Assembly (NCBI GenBank): GCA_023394035.1
Contig: JAEXBK010000080.1
Span: forward strand, 1-9,210
Source: Bacillota bacterium
GTDB taxonomy: Bacteria > Bacillota > Clostridia > Peptostreptococcales > Anaerovoracaceae
Length of the DNA stretch: 9,210 nt
Reading direction: 5' to 3'
This document shows, piece by piece, positions 1 to 6,436 of this stretch. The notes under the pieces are model-generated. The model was given only the letters and a program-made list of their open reading frames with translations, was not told the DNA's origin and did not search any database. Every line of letters starts with the position of its first letter. Within the stretch, counting starts at the first letter, position 1. The translations under genes were made by a program, and so were the position numbers.

Positions 1-46
1 CTGGTTTTTCAATGACATTATACAACAAATCCTCCTCAAAATGCTC

Positions 47-65
47 GTAAAGTCTTTGTAAAGTC
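47..65. repeat. 8-bp direct repeat over the cyuA -35 region
   Basis: The octamer GTAAAGTC occurs at 47-54 and again at 58-65, an 11-bp period, which is about one helical turn. The second copy overlaps the proposed -35 hexamer (56-61) of the cyuA promoter. Two tandem identical half-sites on one face of the helix just upstream of and over a -35 is an arrangement typical of an activator or repressor site. No regulator gene lies in the window, so the binding protein is unknown. The repeat is seen directly in the sequence; its function is inferred. Confidence 0.45.
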
Positions 66-83
66 GCACAGGTATTGTATAAT
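56..83 (+). promoter_or_regulatory. sigma-A-like promoter of the cysteine desulfidase gene
   Basis: A perfect -10 hexamer TATAAT (78-83) lies 16 bp downstream of TTGTAA (56-61, 4 of 6 matches to TTGACA). Transcription would start near 90, leaving a short leader of roughly 28 nt that contains the AAAGGAGG ribosome binding site at 102-109. There is no room for a riboswitch, so control would be at the promoter, possibly through the direct repeat that overlaps the -35. Confidence 0.7.
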
Positions 84-117
84 ATAACCATGATTAACAG
101 CAAAGGAGGCACATGTG

Positions 118-1392
118 ATGAACGAAAAAATCTATCGTGATTATATAAGAGTTCTGGAGGAAGAGCTCGTTCCTGCGATGGGATGTACGGAGCCGATCGC
201 GGTTGCATATGCCGGAGCAAAGGCAAGAGAAACGCTTGGTACGCAGCCTGACACGGTCGAGCTTGCCGTAAGCGGAAACATCATCAAAAATGTCAAAAGC
301 GTCATCGTCCCTAACACGGGCGGCAGAAAGGGTCTCGTTACGGCTGTAGCGGCAGGAATAGCAGAGGGCGATGCCTCAAAGGAGCTCGAAGTCATTTCGG
401 ATGTAACGGAAAGCGGAATAAAACGCATAGACGAATACATAAGCAACGCCAAGATAGAAGTTAAGGAAGCGGATTCCGGAGTTCCGTTCGATATTCAGGT
501 CAAGGTGTCAAAGGGCGGAGAATCCGCATTTGTTCGCATATATGAGAAGCATACCAACATAGTGGAGATAAGCAAAAACGGCGAAGTCCTCTTCGAGAAG
601 CCGGCAGTTCCTTCGACGGAGGGCGGAGCCGATTCGCGCGAGTGGATGAGCATCGAGGGCATAGTTGAATTTGCGGGCGAAGCCAAGCTCGACGATGTAA
701 GAAGCGTATTGGAACGACAGATAGAATACAATATCGCCATTGCCGAAGAAGGTCTTAACGGCGAATACGGAGCAAGCATAGGCAAGATACTGCTGAAGGC
801 ATACGGAGATTCCGTACATAACAAGGCAAAGGCTTGGGCCGCTGCGGGCTCCGATGCAAGAATGAACGGCTGCGATTTGCCGGTCGTTATAAACTCGGGA
901 AGCGGGAATCAGGGTATTACGGCATCCGTACCCGTAATCATCTACGCGCTTGAAGAAGGAAAATCAAAGGACGAGCTGCTGCGCGCACTTCTTATATCAA
1001 ATCTCGTTACCATCCACCTCAAAACCGGCATCGGCAGGCTCTCCGCTTACTGCGGAGCGACGAGTGCGGGAGCAGGCGCAGGAGCAGGAGTATGCTATCT
1101 GAGAGGCGGCGGCTTTAAGGAAATCGCACACACCGTTGTAAATGCGATAGCCATAAATTCAGGAGTCATCTGCGACGGCGCAAAGGCGAGCTGCGCAGCA
1201 AAGATCGCTTCTTCGGTTGAGGCAGGAATGCTCGGCATGAACATGTATGCAAACAACAGTCAGTTCCGCGACGGCGACGGCATAGTCATCAAAGGTGTAG
1301 AAAACACGATTCGCGCTGTAGGAAAGCTCGCACGCGAAGGCATGAAATCGACAGACGAAAAGATAATCGAGATCATGCTGCGCGGATGCTAA
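118..1392 (+). CDS. cyuA: L-cysteine desulfidase (CyuA/UPF0597 family, Fe-S serine dehydratase alpha-like)
   Basis: The 424-aa product matches the UPF0597 family (E. coli CyuA, formerly YhaM; Methanocaldococcus MJ1025), which breaks L-cysteine into pyruvate, sulfide and ammonia in the cytoplasm with a [4Fe-4S] cluster. Family marks are the N-terminal MGCTEPIAVAYAGA motif and a C-terminal half resembling the serine dehydratase alpha chain. Cysteines at 23, 312, 352 and 359 reproduce the spacing I recall for the cluster ligands of the archaeal enzyme (25, 282, 322, 329: the last three are 40 and 7 apart in both). I chose the ATG at 118, which is 8 nt after AAAGGAGG; an in-frame GTG at 115 is also possible. 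The gene is monocistronic and converges on the hut operon. Some family members may act on other amino acids such as serine, so the substrate is less certain than the family. Confidence 0.85.
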   Translation: MNEKIYRDYIRVLEEELVPAMGCTEPIAVAYAGAKARETLGTQPDTVELAVSGNIIKNVKSVIVPNTGGRKGLVTAVAAGIAEGDASKELEVISDVTESGIKRIDEYISNAKIEVKEADSGVPFDIQVKVSKGGESAFVRIYEKHTNIVEISKNGEVLFEKPAVPSTEGGADSREWMSIEGIVEFAGEAKLDDVRSVLERQIEYNIAIAEEGLNGEYGASIGKILLKAYGDSVHNKAKAWAAAGSDARMNGCDLPVVINSGSGNQGITASVPVIIYALEEGKSKDELLRALLISNLVTIHLKTGIGRLSAYCGATSAGAGAGAGVCYLRGGGFKEIAHTVVNAIAINSGVICDGAKASCAAKIASSVEAGMLGMNMYANNSQFRDGDGIVIKGVENTIRAVGKLAREGMKSTDEKIIEIMLRGC

Positions 1393-1533
1393 GCGAAGCA
1401 CGTATAAAAATATAGATAATTTACGGTTGTAAAATCATCAAAATTTAAGGAAAGTAACATGAAGAAGTAGAAGATGTATTGGGCATGAATTTCAGCAGGA
1501 TGGGAATATAGGCAAATATCGTTAACGAAAAAG

Positions 1534-1578
1534 GAGCTGTACACCAAGCACCGAAAGTGGATTGGTGTGCAGCTCTTT
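1534..1578 (-). terminator. intrinsic terminator of the hut operon (possibly bidirectional)
   Basis: A 14-bp stem pairs 1534-1547 (GAGCTGTACACCAA) with 1562-1575 (TTGGTGTGCAGCTC), perfect except for one G-T wobble. The 14-nt loop can itself form a CAC/GTG mini-stem around CGAAA. Read on the minus strand, the stem ends in CTTTTTCG, a U tract, and it lies about 20 nt after the fchA stop codon, so it should end hut transcription. On the plus strand the tail is only TTTAT, so termination of cyuA transcripts here, 140 nt after its stop, would be weaker. Confidence 0.85.
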
Positions 1579-1594
1579 ATGCTATAGAAGAATA

Positions 1595-2236
1595 TTATTC
1601 CTGTACAATCTGCAGCATGCTTTTGTAGACGCTGTCAGAGAGGGCTTCGCCCTTTTCGAGGATAGCTTCGCCTTTTGCTCTGAACGAAGTAGCGAGCTCC
1701 TTGTCCTTGAGGCTTCCGATGTTGATAAGGACGTTGAGCCACGCGCCCCTTAATGCGGTGCAGAGGCTGAGTGCCGAAACGCCGAGGTCGCTTGCGGTGT
1801 TAGTGTTGAAGCATGATGCCTGTGAAGAAATCATTTCGAGAGCTTCGAGCGACATCTCCATTATTGCAAGCGGCGATTCCGTGCAAGCCTTCATTCCGCT
1901 CTGAATTGCGGCTGAACGCGCTGCTTTTTCTTCGTCAGTTCCCTTTGGCATTGCAAAGGCATCGCTTACGAGCGTATAAGCCTCTGTGTCAGCATCTACG
2001 GCTTTGATCAGTCTTGCGGCTAAATCGCCAGCGAGAGTTTTGATAGATTCCGTCTGTTCGCGGTGATCGTCGTATTTTTCCTTGCAGAGTGTCAGCTTTG
2101 CGACCATTGATGAAAGTGCGGCTCCGAGAGCTCCGGCAAGTGCAGCGACGCTTCCGCCGCCCGGTGCAGGTGCATCAGAGGCGAGAACGCCTGCAAAATC
2201 CGCAACGGAAAGTGATATGAGCTTGTTGTTTTCCAT
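1595..2236 (-). CDS. fchA: formimidoyltetrahydrofolate cyclodeaminase / methenyl-THF cyclohydrolase family (FchA-like)
   Basis: This 213-aa cytoplasmic protein belongs to the cyclodeaminase/cyclohydrolase family, homologous to the C-terminal domain of mammalian FTCD and to clostridial FchA (about 210 aa). It carries the family's N-terminal signature DAPAPGGGSVAALAGALGAA (residues 21-40), followed by helical, alanine-rich sequence. In this context it most likely converts 5-formimino-THF to 5,10-methenyl-THF plus ammonia, finishing histidine breakdown. A methenyl-THF cyclohydrolase role, as described for FchA of purine fermenters, is the alternative. It is the last gene of the operon. Its ATG is 2 nt after the ftcD stop, and its GGAG site lies inside the end of ftcD, so translation is probably coupled. 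A terminator follows about 20 nt after the TAA. Confidence 0.88.
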   Translation of the reverse strand: MENNKLISLSVADFAGVLASDAPAPGGGSVAALAGALGAALSSMVAKLTLCKEKYDDHREQTESIKTLAGDLAARLIKAVDADTEAYTLVSDAFAMPKGTDEEKAARSAAIQSGMKACTESPLAIMEMSLEALEMISSQASCFNTNTASDLGVSALSLCTALRGAWLNVLINIGSLKDKELATSFRAKGEAILEKGEALSDSVYKSMLQIVQE

Positions 2237-2238
2237 GT

Positions 2239-3147
2239 TTATTCTCCGATCAGATGATATTCCATAACCTGGTTGTGGCAGTCGAAATTTTCGATTTTGA
2301 GATAGTGATCTGCGCAGTCTATAAGAGCCTTCGCCGGCACGAGTCCTACGATTTCGCTTCCGATTATGCCGACACCGTAACGATCTGCAAGAGTGCGGAT
2401 CATTTCGTATGCGTAATAAAGCGGAGTTCCTTCGTAGTTTACCATGTTCATGGAAACCTGAGCGATGTTTCTGTCCTCGAGCATTACGCCGATAGCCTTG
2501 CAGTATTTGAAGCCGCCGGATGAACCGCGTATCGCTCTTGCGATCTTATCTGCGATAGAAAGATCTGATGTATTGAGATTGACATTGAATGCGACAAGCG
2601 GCATACGAGCACCGATAGCCGTTATGCCTGCTGTCGGATGAATTTTTCTTTCGCCGTAGTCAGGAGCCCATTCAGGCTGGAGAAGCTTTTCAGGCATACC
2701 CTCGAACTGACCTTTTCTGCATTTTGCAAGGTTTACGCGATCAGGTGACGTAGCGGAATCTTCATAAAGGAATGAAGGAACCTTAAGCTCATCCCAGATG
2801 CGCTGTGCTACGCGCTTTGACATATCGATACATTCCTGAACCGTCATATCCATAGTCGGAACAAAAGGAATTACGTCGGTTGCGCCCATGCGAGGGTGCT
2901 GACCTACATGCTTTGTCATATCTATAGTCTGAGTAGCCTTTTCGCAGAGTCTGAAAGCGACTTCCTCGATAGCTTCAGGCTTTCCTACGAGCGTGAAAAC
3001 GCATCTGTTGTGGCTTCCGTCCGACTGCACGTCCATCAAAGTACATCCCGGGATACTCTCCGCAACATCGACGAGACCCTGATAGACCTTTTCGTCCTGC
3101 TCCTTGCTAACACTGAAATTAGGTATACATTCAACTAACTTTGCCAT
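2239..3147 (-). CDS. ftcD: glutamate formimidoyltransferase
   Basis: The 302-aa product matches the formiminotransferase domain (N- and C-terminal subdomains) of FTCD. It transfers the formimino group of N-formimino-L-glutamate to tetrahydrofolate, releasing glutamate. Diagnostic segments are the N-terminal ECIPNFS (residues 6-12), DVQSDGSHNRCVFT (about 39-52) and the loop KHVGQHPRMGATDVIPFVP (about 79-97). His80 or His84 in that loop corresponds to the catalytic histidine near position 82 of the pig enzyme (from memory). The length is that of a stand-alone transferase, without the cyclodeaminase domain, which is instead the next gene. The start is set by AGGAGG (3153-3158), 5 nt before the ATG and just after the hutI TGA. 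Confidence 0.93.
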   Translation of the reverse strand: MAKLVECIPNFSVSKEQDEKVYQGLVDVAESIPGCTLMDVQSDGSHNRCVFTLVGKPEAIEEVAFRLCEKATQTIDMTKHVGQHPRMGATDVIPFVPTMDMTVQECIDMSKRVAQRIWDELKVPSFLYEDSATSPDRVNLAKCRKGQFEGMPEKLLQPEWAPDYGERKIHPTAGITAIGARMPLVAFNVNLNTSDLSIADKIARAIRGSSGGFKYCKAIGVMLEDRNIAQVSMNMVNYEGTPLYYAYEMIRTLADRYGVGIIGSEIVGLVPAKALIDCADHYLKIENFDCHNQVMEYHLIGE

Positions 3148-3159
3148 TGCTGCCTCCTA

Positions 3160-4398
3160 TCAAAACTTTCCTGCAACGGGTTTTCCGTTCTTTATAACTG
3201 TACGGGCGAGATTTGAGCCCATTCTGTAACATATGTAATTGAGGTCCGGCGCATCCCAGATGACGAGATCGGCAGCCTTTCCCTCTTCTATCGTTCCTGC
3301 CTTTTCCGCACGGCCTATTGCCGCTGCGGCGTTTAGGGTAACTCCGGTCAGAACCTCTTCTGGAGTCATCCTGTACTTGAGGCATGCCAGATTTATTACG
3401 AGCTGTATATTGCTGCTCGGGCATGAACCCGGATTGAAATCCGTAGCCAAAGCCACAGGCACGCCGGCGTTTATCATCTTTCTTGCCGGAGCAAAATCGG
3501 CGCCGAGATAAAGACTCGTGGCAGGAAGGAGACAAGCGACCGTTCCTCCGTCCGCAAGAGCTTTTATGCCTTCGTCTGTGCATTTTATGAGATGCTCCGC
3601 AGATGCAGCATGAAGCTCGCCTGCTATAGCCGTTCCGCCTATATCGTAGATTTCATCGGCGTGTATCTTGAGTCCGAGATCGTGTTCCTTTGCACATTCG
3701 AGAATTACACGCGATTCCCCTGCGGTGAATACGGCATCCTCACAGAATATATCGCAGAACTCGGCGAGGGTTTCGCGCGCGACCATAGGGATCATGCCGT
3801 TACAGATGAGATCTATATAGCCCTGCCTGTCCTCCTTGTATTCAGGTGGAAGAGCATGAGCTCCCATATATGTTGAAACGAGATCTATGGCAAGCCTCTT
3901 GTTAAGGCTCTTTACGACATTCATCTGCCTCAGCTCCGTTTCAATATCGAGCCCGTAGCCGCTCTTTGCTTCGACGGTAGTAACGCCGAAGCCGAGCATG
4001 TCATCGAGAACCTTTTCGGCCTTTTCTTCTAACTCCTTAGGCGATGCGGCGCGCGTAGCCTTTACGCTTGATATTATTCCGCCGCCCTGCTTCAGAATTT
4101 CTAAATAAGGTACGTCGCGAAGCTTGAGTGCGAGCTCGTTTTGGCGCCATCCGCCGAAAACGAGATGCGTATGTGCGTCTATTAGACCCGGAGTTACGAG
4201 CGCTCCGTCTGCATCTATTTTTTCGGCATCGTCAAAATCGGGAGAGGCACCTTTGCCGCAGGCTTTGATCAGGCCGTCTTCAGCCAACACCCATGCGTTT
4301 TGCATGAGTTTGATTCTGCCTTGCTCATCTCCGCATTTTGCGGCGTTTCCGAGAGGTGTCGCAAGCGTGCCGATGTTGTAAATAAGAAGTCTATTCAT
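3160..4398 (-). CDS. hutI: imidazolonepropionase
   Basis: HutI (412 aa, normal family length) is a cytoplasmic metal-dependent amidohydrolase that opens 4-imidazolone-5-propionate to N-formimino-L-glutamate, step three of histidine breakdown. The amidohydrolase metal-site residues are all visible: HTH at 76-78 in LIDAHTHLVFGG, His181 in YMGAHALPPE, His246 and Glu249 in KIHADEI, His269 in SAEHL, and Asp320 in ALATDFNPGS. The C-terminal part returns to the small beta-sandwich segment with the typical GKAADLVIWD motif. The ATG is 2 nt after the hutU stop and its GGAG site overlaps the end of hutU, so translation is likely coupled. The stop TGA is 12 nt ahead of ftcD. No missing residues or frameshifts were seen. 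Confidence 0.95.
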   Translation of the reverse strand: MNRLLIYNIGTLATPLGNAAKCGDEQGRIKLMQNAWVLAEDGLIKACGKGASPDFDDAEKIDADGALVTPGLIDAHTHLVFGGWRQNELALKLRDVPYLEILKQGGGIISSVKATRAASPKELEEKAEKVLDDMLGFGVTTVEAKSGYGLDIETELRQMNVVKSLNKRLAIDLVSTYMGAHALPPEYKEDRQGYIDLICNGMIPMVARETLAEFCDIFCEDAVFTAGESRVILECAKEHDLGLKIHADEIYDIGGTAIAGELHAASAEHLIKCTDEGIKALADGGTVACLLPATSLYLGADFAPARKMINAGVPVALATDFNPGSCPSSNIQLVINLACLKYRMTPEEVLTGVTLNAAAAIGRAEKAGTIEEGKAADLVIWDAPDLNYICYRMGSNLARTVIKNGKPVAGKF

Positions 4399-4400
4399 GT

Positions 4401-6425
4401 CTATTTCTCCAAAACGGACTTGAGTGCCGCTTCGATGATGCTGTCATCTGCTATCTCAGGAAGAGTGATGTGGTCCTTTCCCTCGTAGAGCTTGTTGTAT
4501 TCCGCAGCCGTTGAGAGGGCGTTTTCATTTCTTGCCCACGCACGTCTTGCAACCCCGACCATCGTATCCCACGGCATCGACATTCTGAGGATCGTATCTA
4601 CGCGCTCGGATCCGTCGAGCACCATGCCGAAACCGCCGTTTATGGCTTTTCCGATACCTGTGCCGCCGCCGTTATGGAGAGCGATAAGGCTCATGCCGCG
4701 TGCCGCATTTCCGGCGTAGCACTGCGTAGCCATTTCCGCCATGATGTTAGAGCCGTCTTTGATATTTGAAGTTTCGCGGAAAGGTGAATCCGTGCCGCCC
4801 GTGTCGTGGTGATCGCGTCCGAGCATTACAGGTCCGATTTCGCCGTTTCTTACCATTTCGTTGAACTTAAGCGCTATGCTCATGCGGCCGAGTGCGTCCT
4901 GATAGAGGATTCTGCACTGCGTTCCTACGACGAGCTTGTTCTTCTTTGCGTCGCGTACCCATACGTAGTTGTCGTAATCCTGATAGCGTCTGTTGTTGGC
5001 GAGTATGTATTCCGCAGCTGCGGCGTCGGTTTTGTCTAAGTCCTCAGGTTTGCGTGACAGACAGCACCAGCGGAAAGGTCCGTAGCCGAAGTCGAACAGG
5101 CAAGGTCCTAAAATGTCCTCTACATATGAAGGGAAAACAAAACCGTCCAAGTCGTTTTCGCCGTTTTTGCATATTGATGTAACGCCTGCATCAAAGACAG
5201 CTTTCAGGAAGCTGTTACCGTAGTCGAAGAAGTAAGTACCTCTTTCGTGGAACTTTGATATGAGTTCATAGTGATGCTTGAGTGTTTTGTCGACTAAAAC
5301 CTTGAAGCCTTCCGGATCCTTGTCGAGCATTTCCGTGCGCTGCTCAAATGTGAGTCCCTGAGGGCAATATCCGCCGTCATAAGGAACGTGGCACGATGTC
5401 TGATCGCTGAGAAGGTCAATATGAATGTTGTTGTCATAGAGGTATTCGAGCAGATCGACGATGTTGCCGTTATATGCGATTGCACAAGGTGTTTTTGCGT
5501 CAAGGTGCTTCTTTGCAAGCTCGAGCGCTTCGTCGAGAGAAGCGGTTCTTTCGCTTACCCAGCCCTGCGAATATCTCGTTTCGATACGGGAGTCATCGAC
5601 TTCGGCTATGATCGAAACGGCACCTGCGATTTCCGCAGCCTTACCCTGAGCGCCGCTCATGCCGCCGAGTCCGGCAGAAACGAAGAGGCGTCCTGCAAGA
5701 TTTCCGTCGGCAGGAATACCGAGTTTGAGTCTTCCGGCGTTAAGGAGAGTGTTAAACGTGCCGTGCACGATACCCTGAGGGCCTATGTACATCCAGCCGC
5801 CGGCTGTCATTTGTCCGTAGTTTGCAACACCGAGAGCTGCCGCACGATTGAAGTTTTTCTGATCATCAAAGCCGCCGATCATCAGACCGTTGCTTATTAT
5901 GCAGCGCGGTGCGAGCTTGTGCGAATGGAAAAGTCCGAGCGGATGACCCGACATTACGACTAAAGTCTGTTCATCGGTCATTACCTCGAGATATTTCTTT
6001 ATGAGACGGTACTGCATCCAGTTCTGGCATACCTGACCGGTTTCGCCGTATGTTACGAGCTCGTAAGGATAGAGTGCGACATCAAAATCGAGGTTGTTGT
6101 CTATCATTACCTGAAACGCTTTCGCTTCTATGCAGTTACCCTTGTATTCGTGTATAGGCTTTCCGGAGAGTGCGCCTTCCGGTCTGAATCTGTAGCCGTA
6201 GATTCTGCCGTGCTCTTCGAGCTCCTGAGCAAATTCCTTTGCCATCTGTTCGTGATGCTGTGAAGGTATGTACCTGAGCGCGTTTTTGATTGCGAGCGCT
6301 TTGTCGGCTTCCGTAAGATGAGCCTCACGGCGCGGTGCTCTGCGCAGACCTTCCTGAAATTCCGGGTATTCCGGGAGCTTGTCATCAAGCCTGACGGTCA
6401 CTGCGTCTTTGTAAAGGTTTTCCAT
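4401..6425 (-). CDS. hutU: urocanate hydratase (long-form urocanase)
   Basis: HutU adds water to urocanate using tightly bound NAD+ as an electrophile, giving imidazolonepropionate. At 674 aa it is the long form, similar in size to vertebrate UROC1, rather than the roughly 555-aa form of Pseudomonas and Bacillus. Key segments are the NAD-binding GLGGMSGAQGKAAEIAGA (252-269), AYNGNIVDLLEYL (317-329), DQTSCHVPYDGGYCPQG (341-357), FGYGPFRWCCLS (446-457), GRDHHDTGGTDSPFRETSN (536-554) and ALHNGGGTGIG (582-592). The short-form block ARICWLG, holding the annotated active-site cysteine, aligns by eye with CRILYQD (504-510), so leucine appears to occupy the cysteine position; C454 or C455 might substitute. 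The start follows AGGAGG (6431-6436), 5 nt before the ATG, immediately downstream of hutH. Confidence 0.95.
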   Translation of the reverse strand: MENLYKDAVTVRLDDKLPEYPEFQEGLRRAPRREAHLTEADKALAIKNALRYIPSQHHEQMAKEFAQELEEHGRIYGYRFRPEGALSGKPIHEYKGNCIEAKAFQVMIDNNLDFDVALYPYELVTYGETGQVCQNWMQYRLIKKYLEVMTDEQTLVVMSGHPLGLFHSHKLAPRCIISNGLMIGGFDDQKNFNRAAALGVANYGQMTAGGWMYIGPQGIVHGTFNTLLNAGRLKLGIPADGNLAGRLFVSAGLGGMSGAQGKAAEIAGAVSIIAEVDDSRIETRYSQGWVSERTASLDEALELAKKHLDAKTPCAIAYNGNIVDLLEYLYDNNIHIDLLSDQTSCHVPYDGGYCPQGLTFEQRTEMLDKDPEGFKVLVDKTLKHHYELISKFHERGTYFFDYGNSFLKAVFDAGVTSICKNGENDLDGFVFPSYVEDILGPCLFDFGYGPFRWCCLSRKPEDLDKTDAAAAEYILANNRRYQDYDNYVWVRDAKKNKLVVGTQCRILYQDALGRMSIALKFNEMVRNGEIGPVMLGRDHHDTGGTDSPFRETSNIKDGSNIMAEMATQCYAGNAARGMSLIALHNGGGTGIGKAINGGFGMVLDGSERVDTILRMSMPWDTMVGVARRAWARNENALSTAAEYNKLYEGKDHITLPEIADDSIIEAALKSVLEK

Positions 6426-6430
6426 AAGAT

Positions 6431-6436
6431 CCTCCT
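6431..6436 (-). promoter_or_regulatory. hutU ribosome binding site overlapping the hutH stop codon
   Basis: On the minus strand the hutH stop codon and the hutU Shine-Dalgarno share bases: TAGGAGG contains both the TAG (6435-6437) and AGGAGG (6431-6436), and the hutU ATG follows after a 5-nt spacer. A ribosome terminating on hutH would therefore sit on the hutU initiation site, which favours coupled translation of the first two pathway enzymes. It also fixes the hutU start at 6425. Confidence 0.75.

Noticed and set aside
113..117. ATG at 113 as the cyuA start
   Set aside because: It is out of frame and is followed directly by TGA; the in-frame starts are GTG at 115 and ATG at 118.
1458..1511. 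Short frame after cyuA resembling coding sequence (EEVEDVLGMNFSRMGI) and a tiny ATG-AAG-AAG-TAG frame beside it
   Set aside because: Only about 17 codons, no family match and no clear start. It could be a gene remnant, but nothing supports that beyond the look of the residues.
1393..1530. Dedicated plus-strand terminator for cyuA close to its stop codon
   Set aside because: No stable hairpin followed by a T tract is visible before the shared stem at 1534-1575; cyuA transcripts may end there or by another mechanism.
3131..3583. 150-codon minus-strand frame overlapping hutI and the start of ftcD
   Set aside because: It is a shifted frame within hutI, rich in Arg, Ser and Lys, without family resemblance or its own start signals.
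5388..5963. 191-codon open frame on the plus strand, antisense to hutU
   Set aside because: It lies wholly inside the strongly supported hutU gene, has no ribosome binding site, and its composition (many Cys, Arg, Val) is what the reverse of codon-biased coding DNA gives. The same applies to other frames opposite hutH, hutI, ftcD and fchA.
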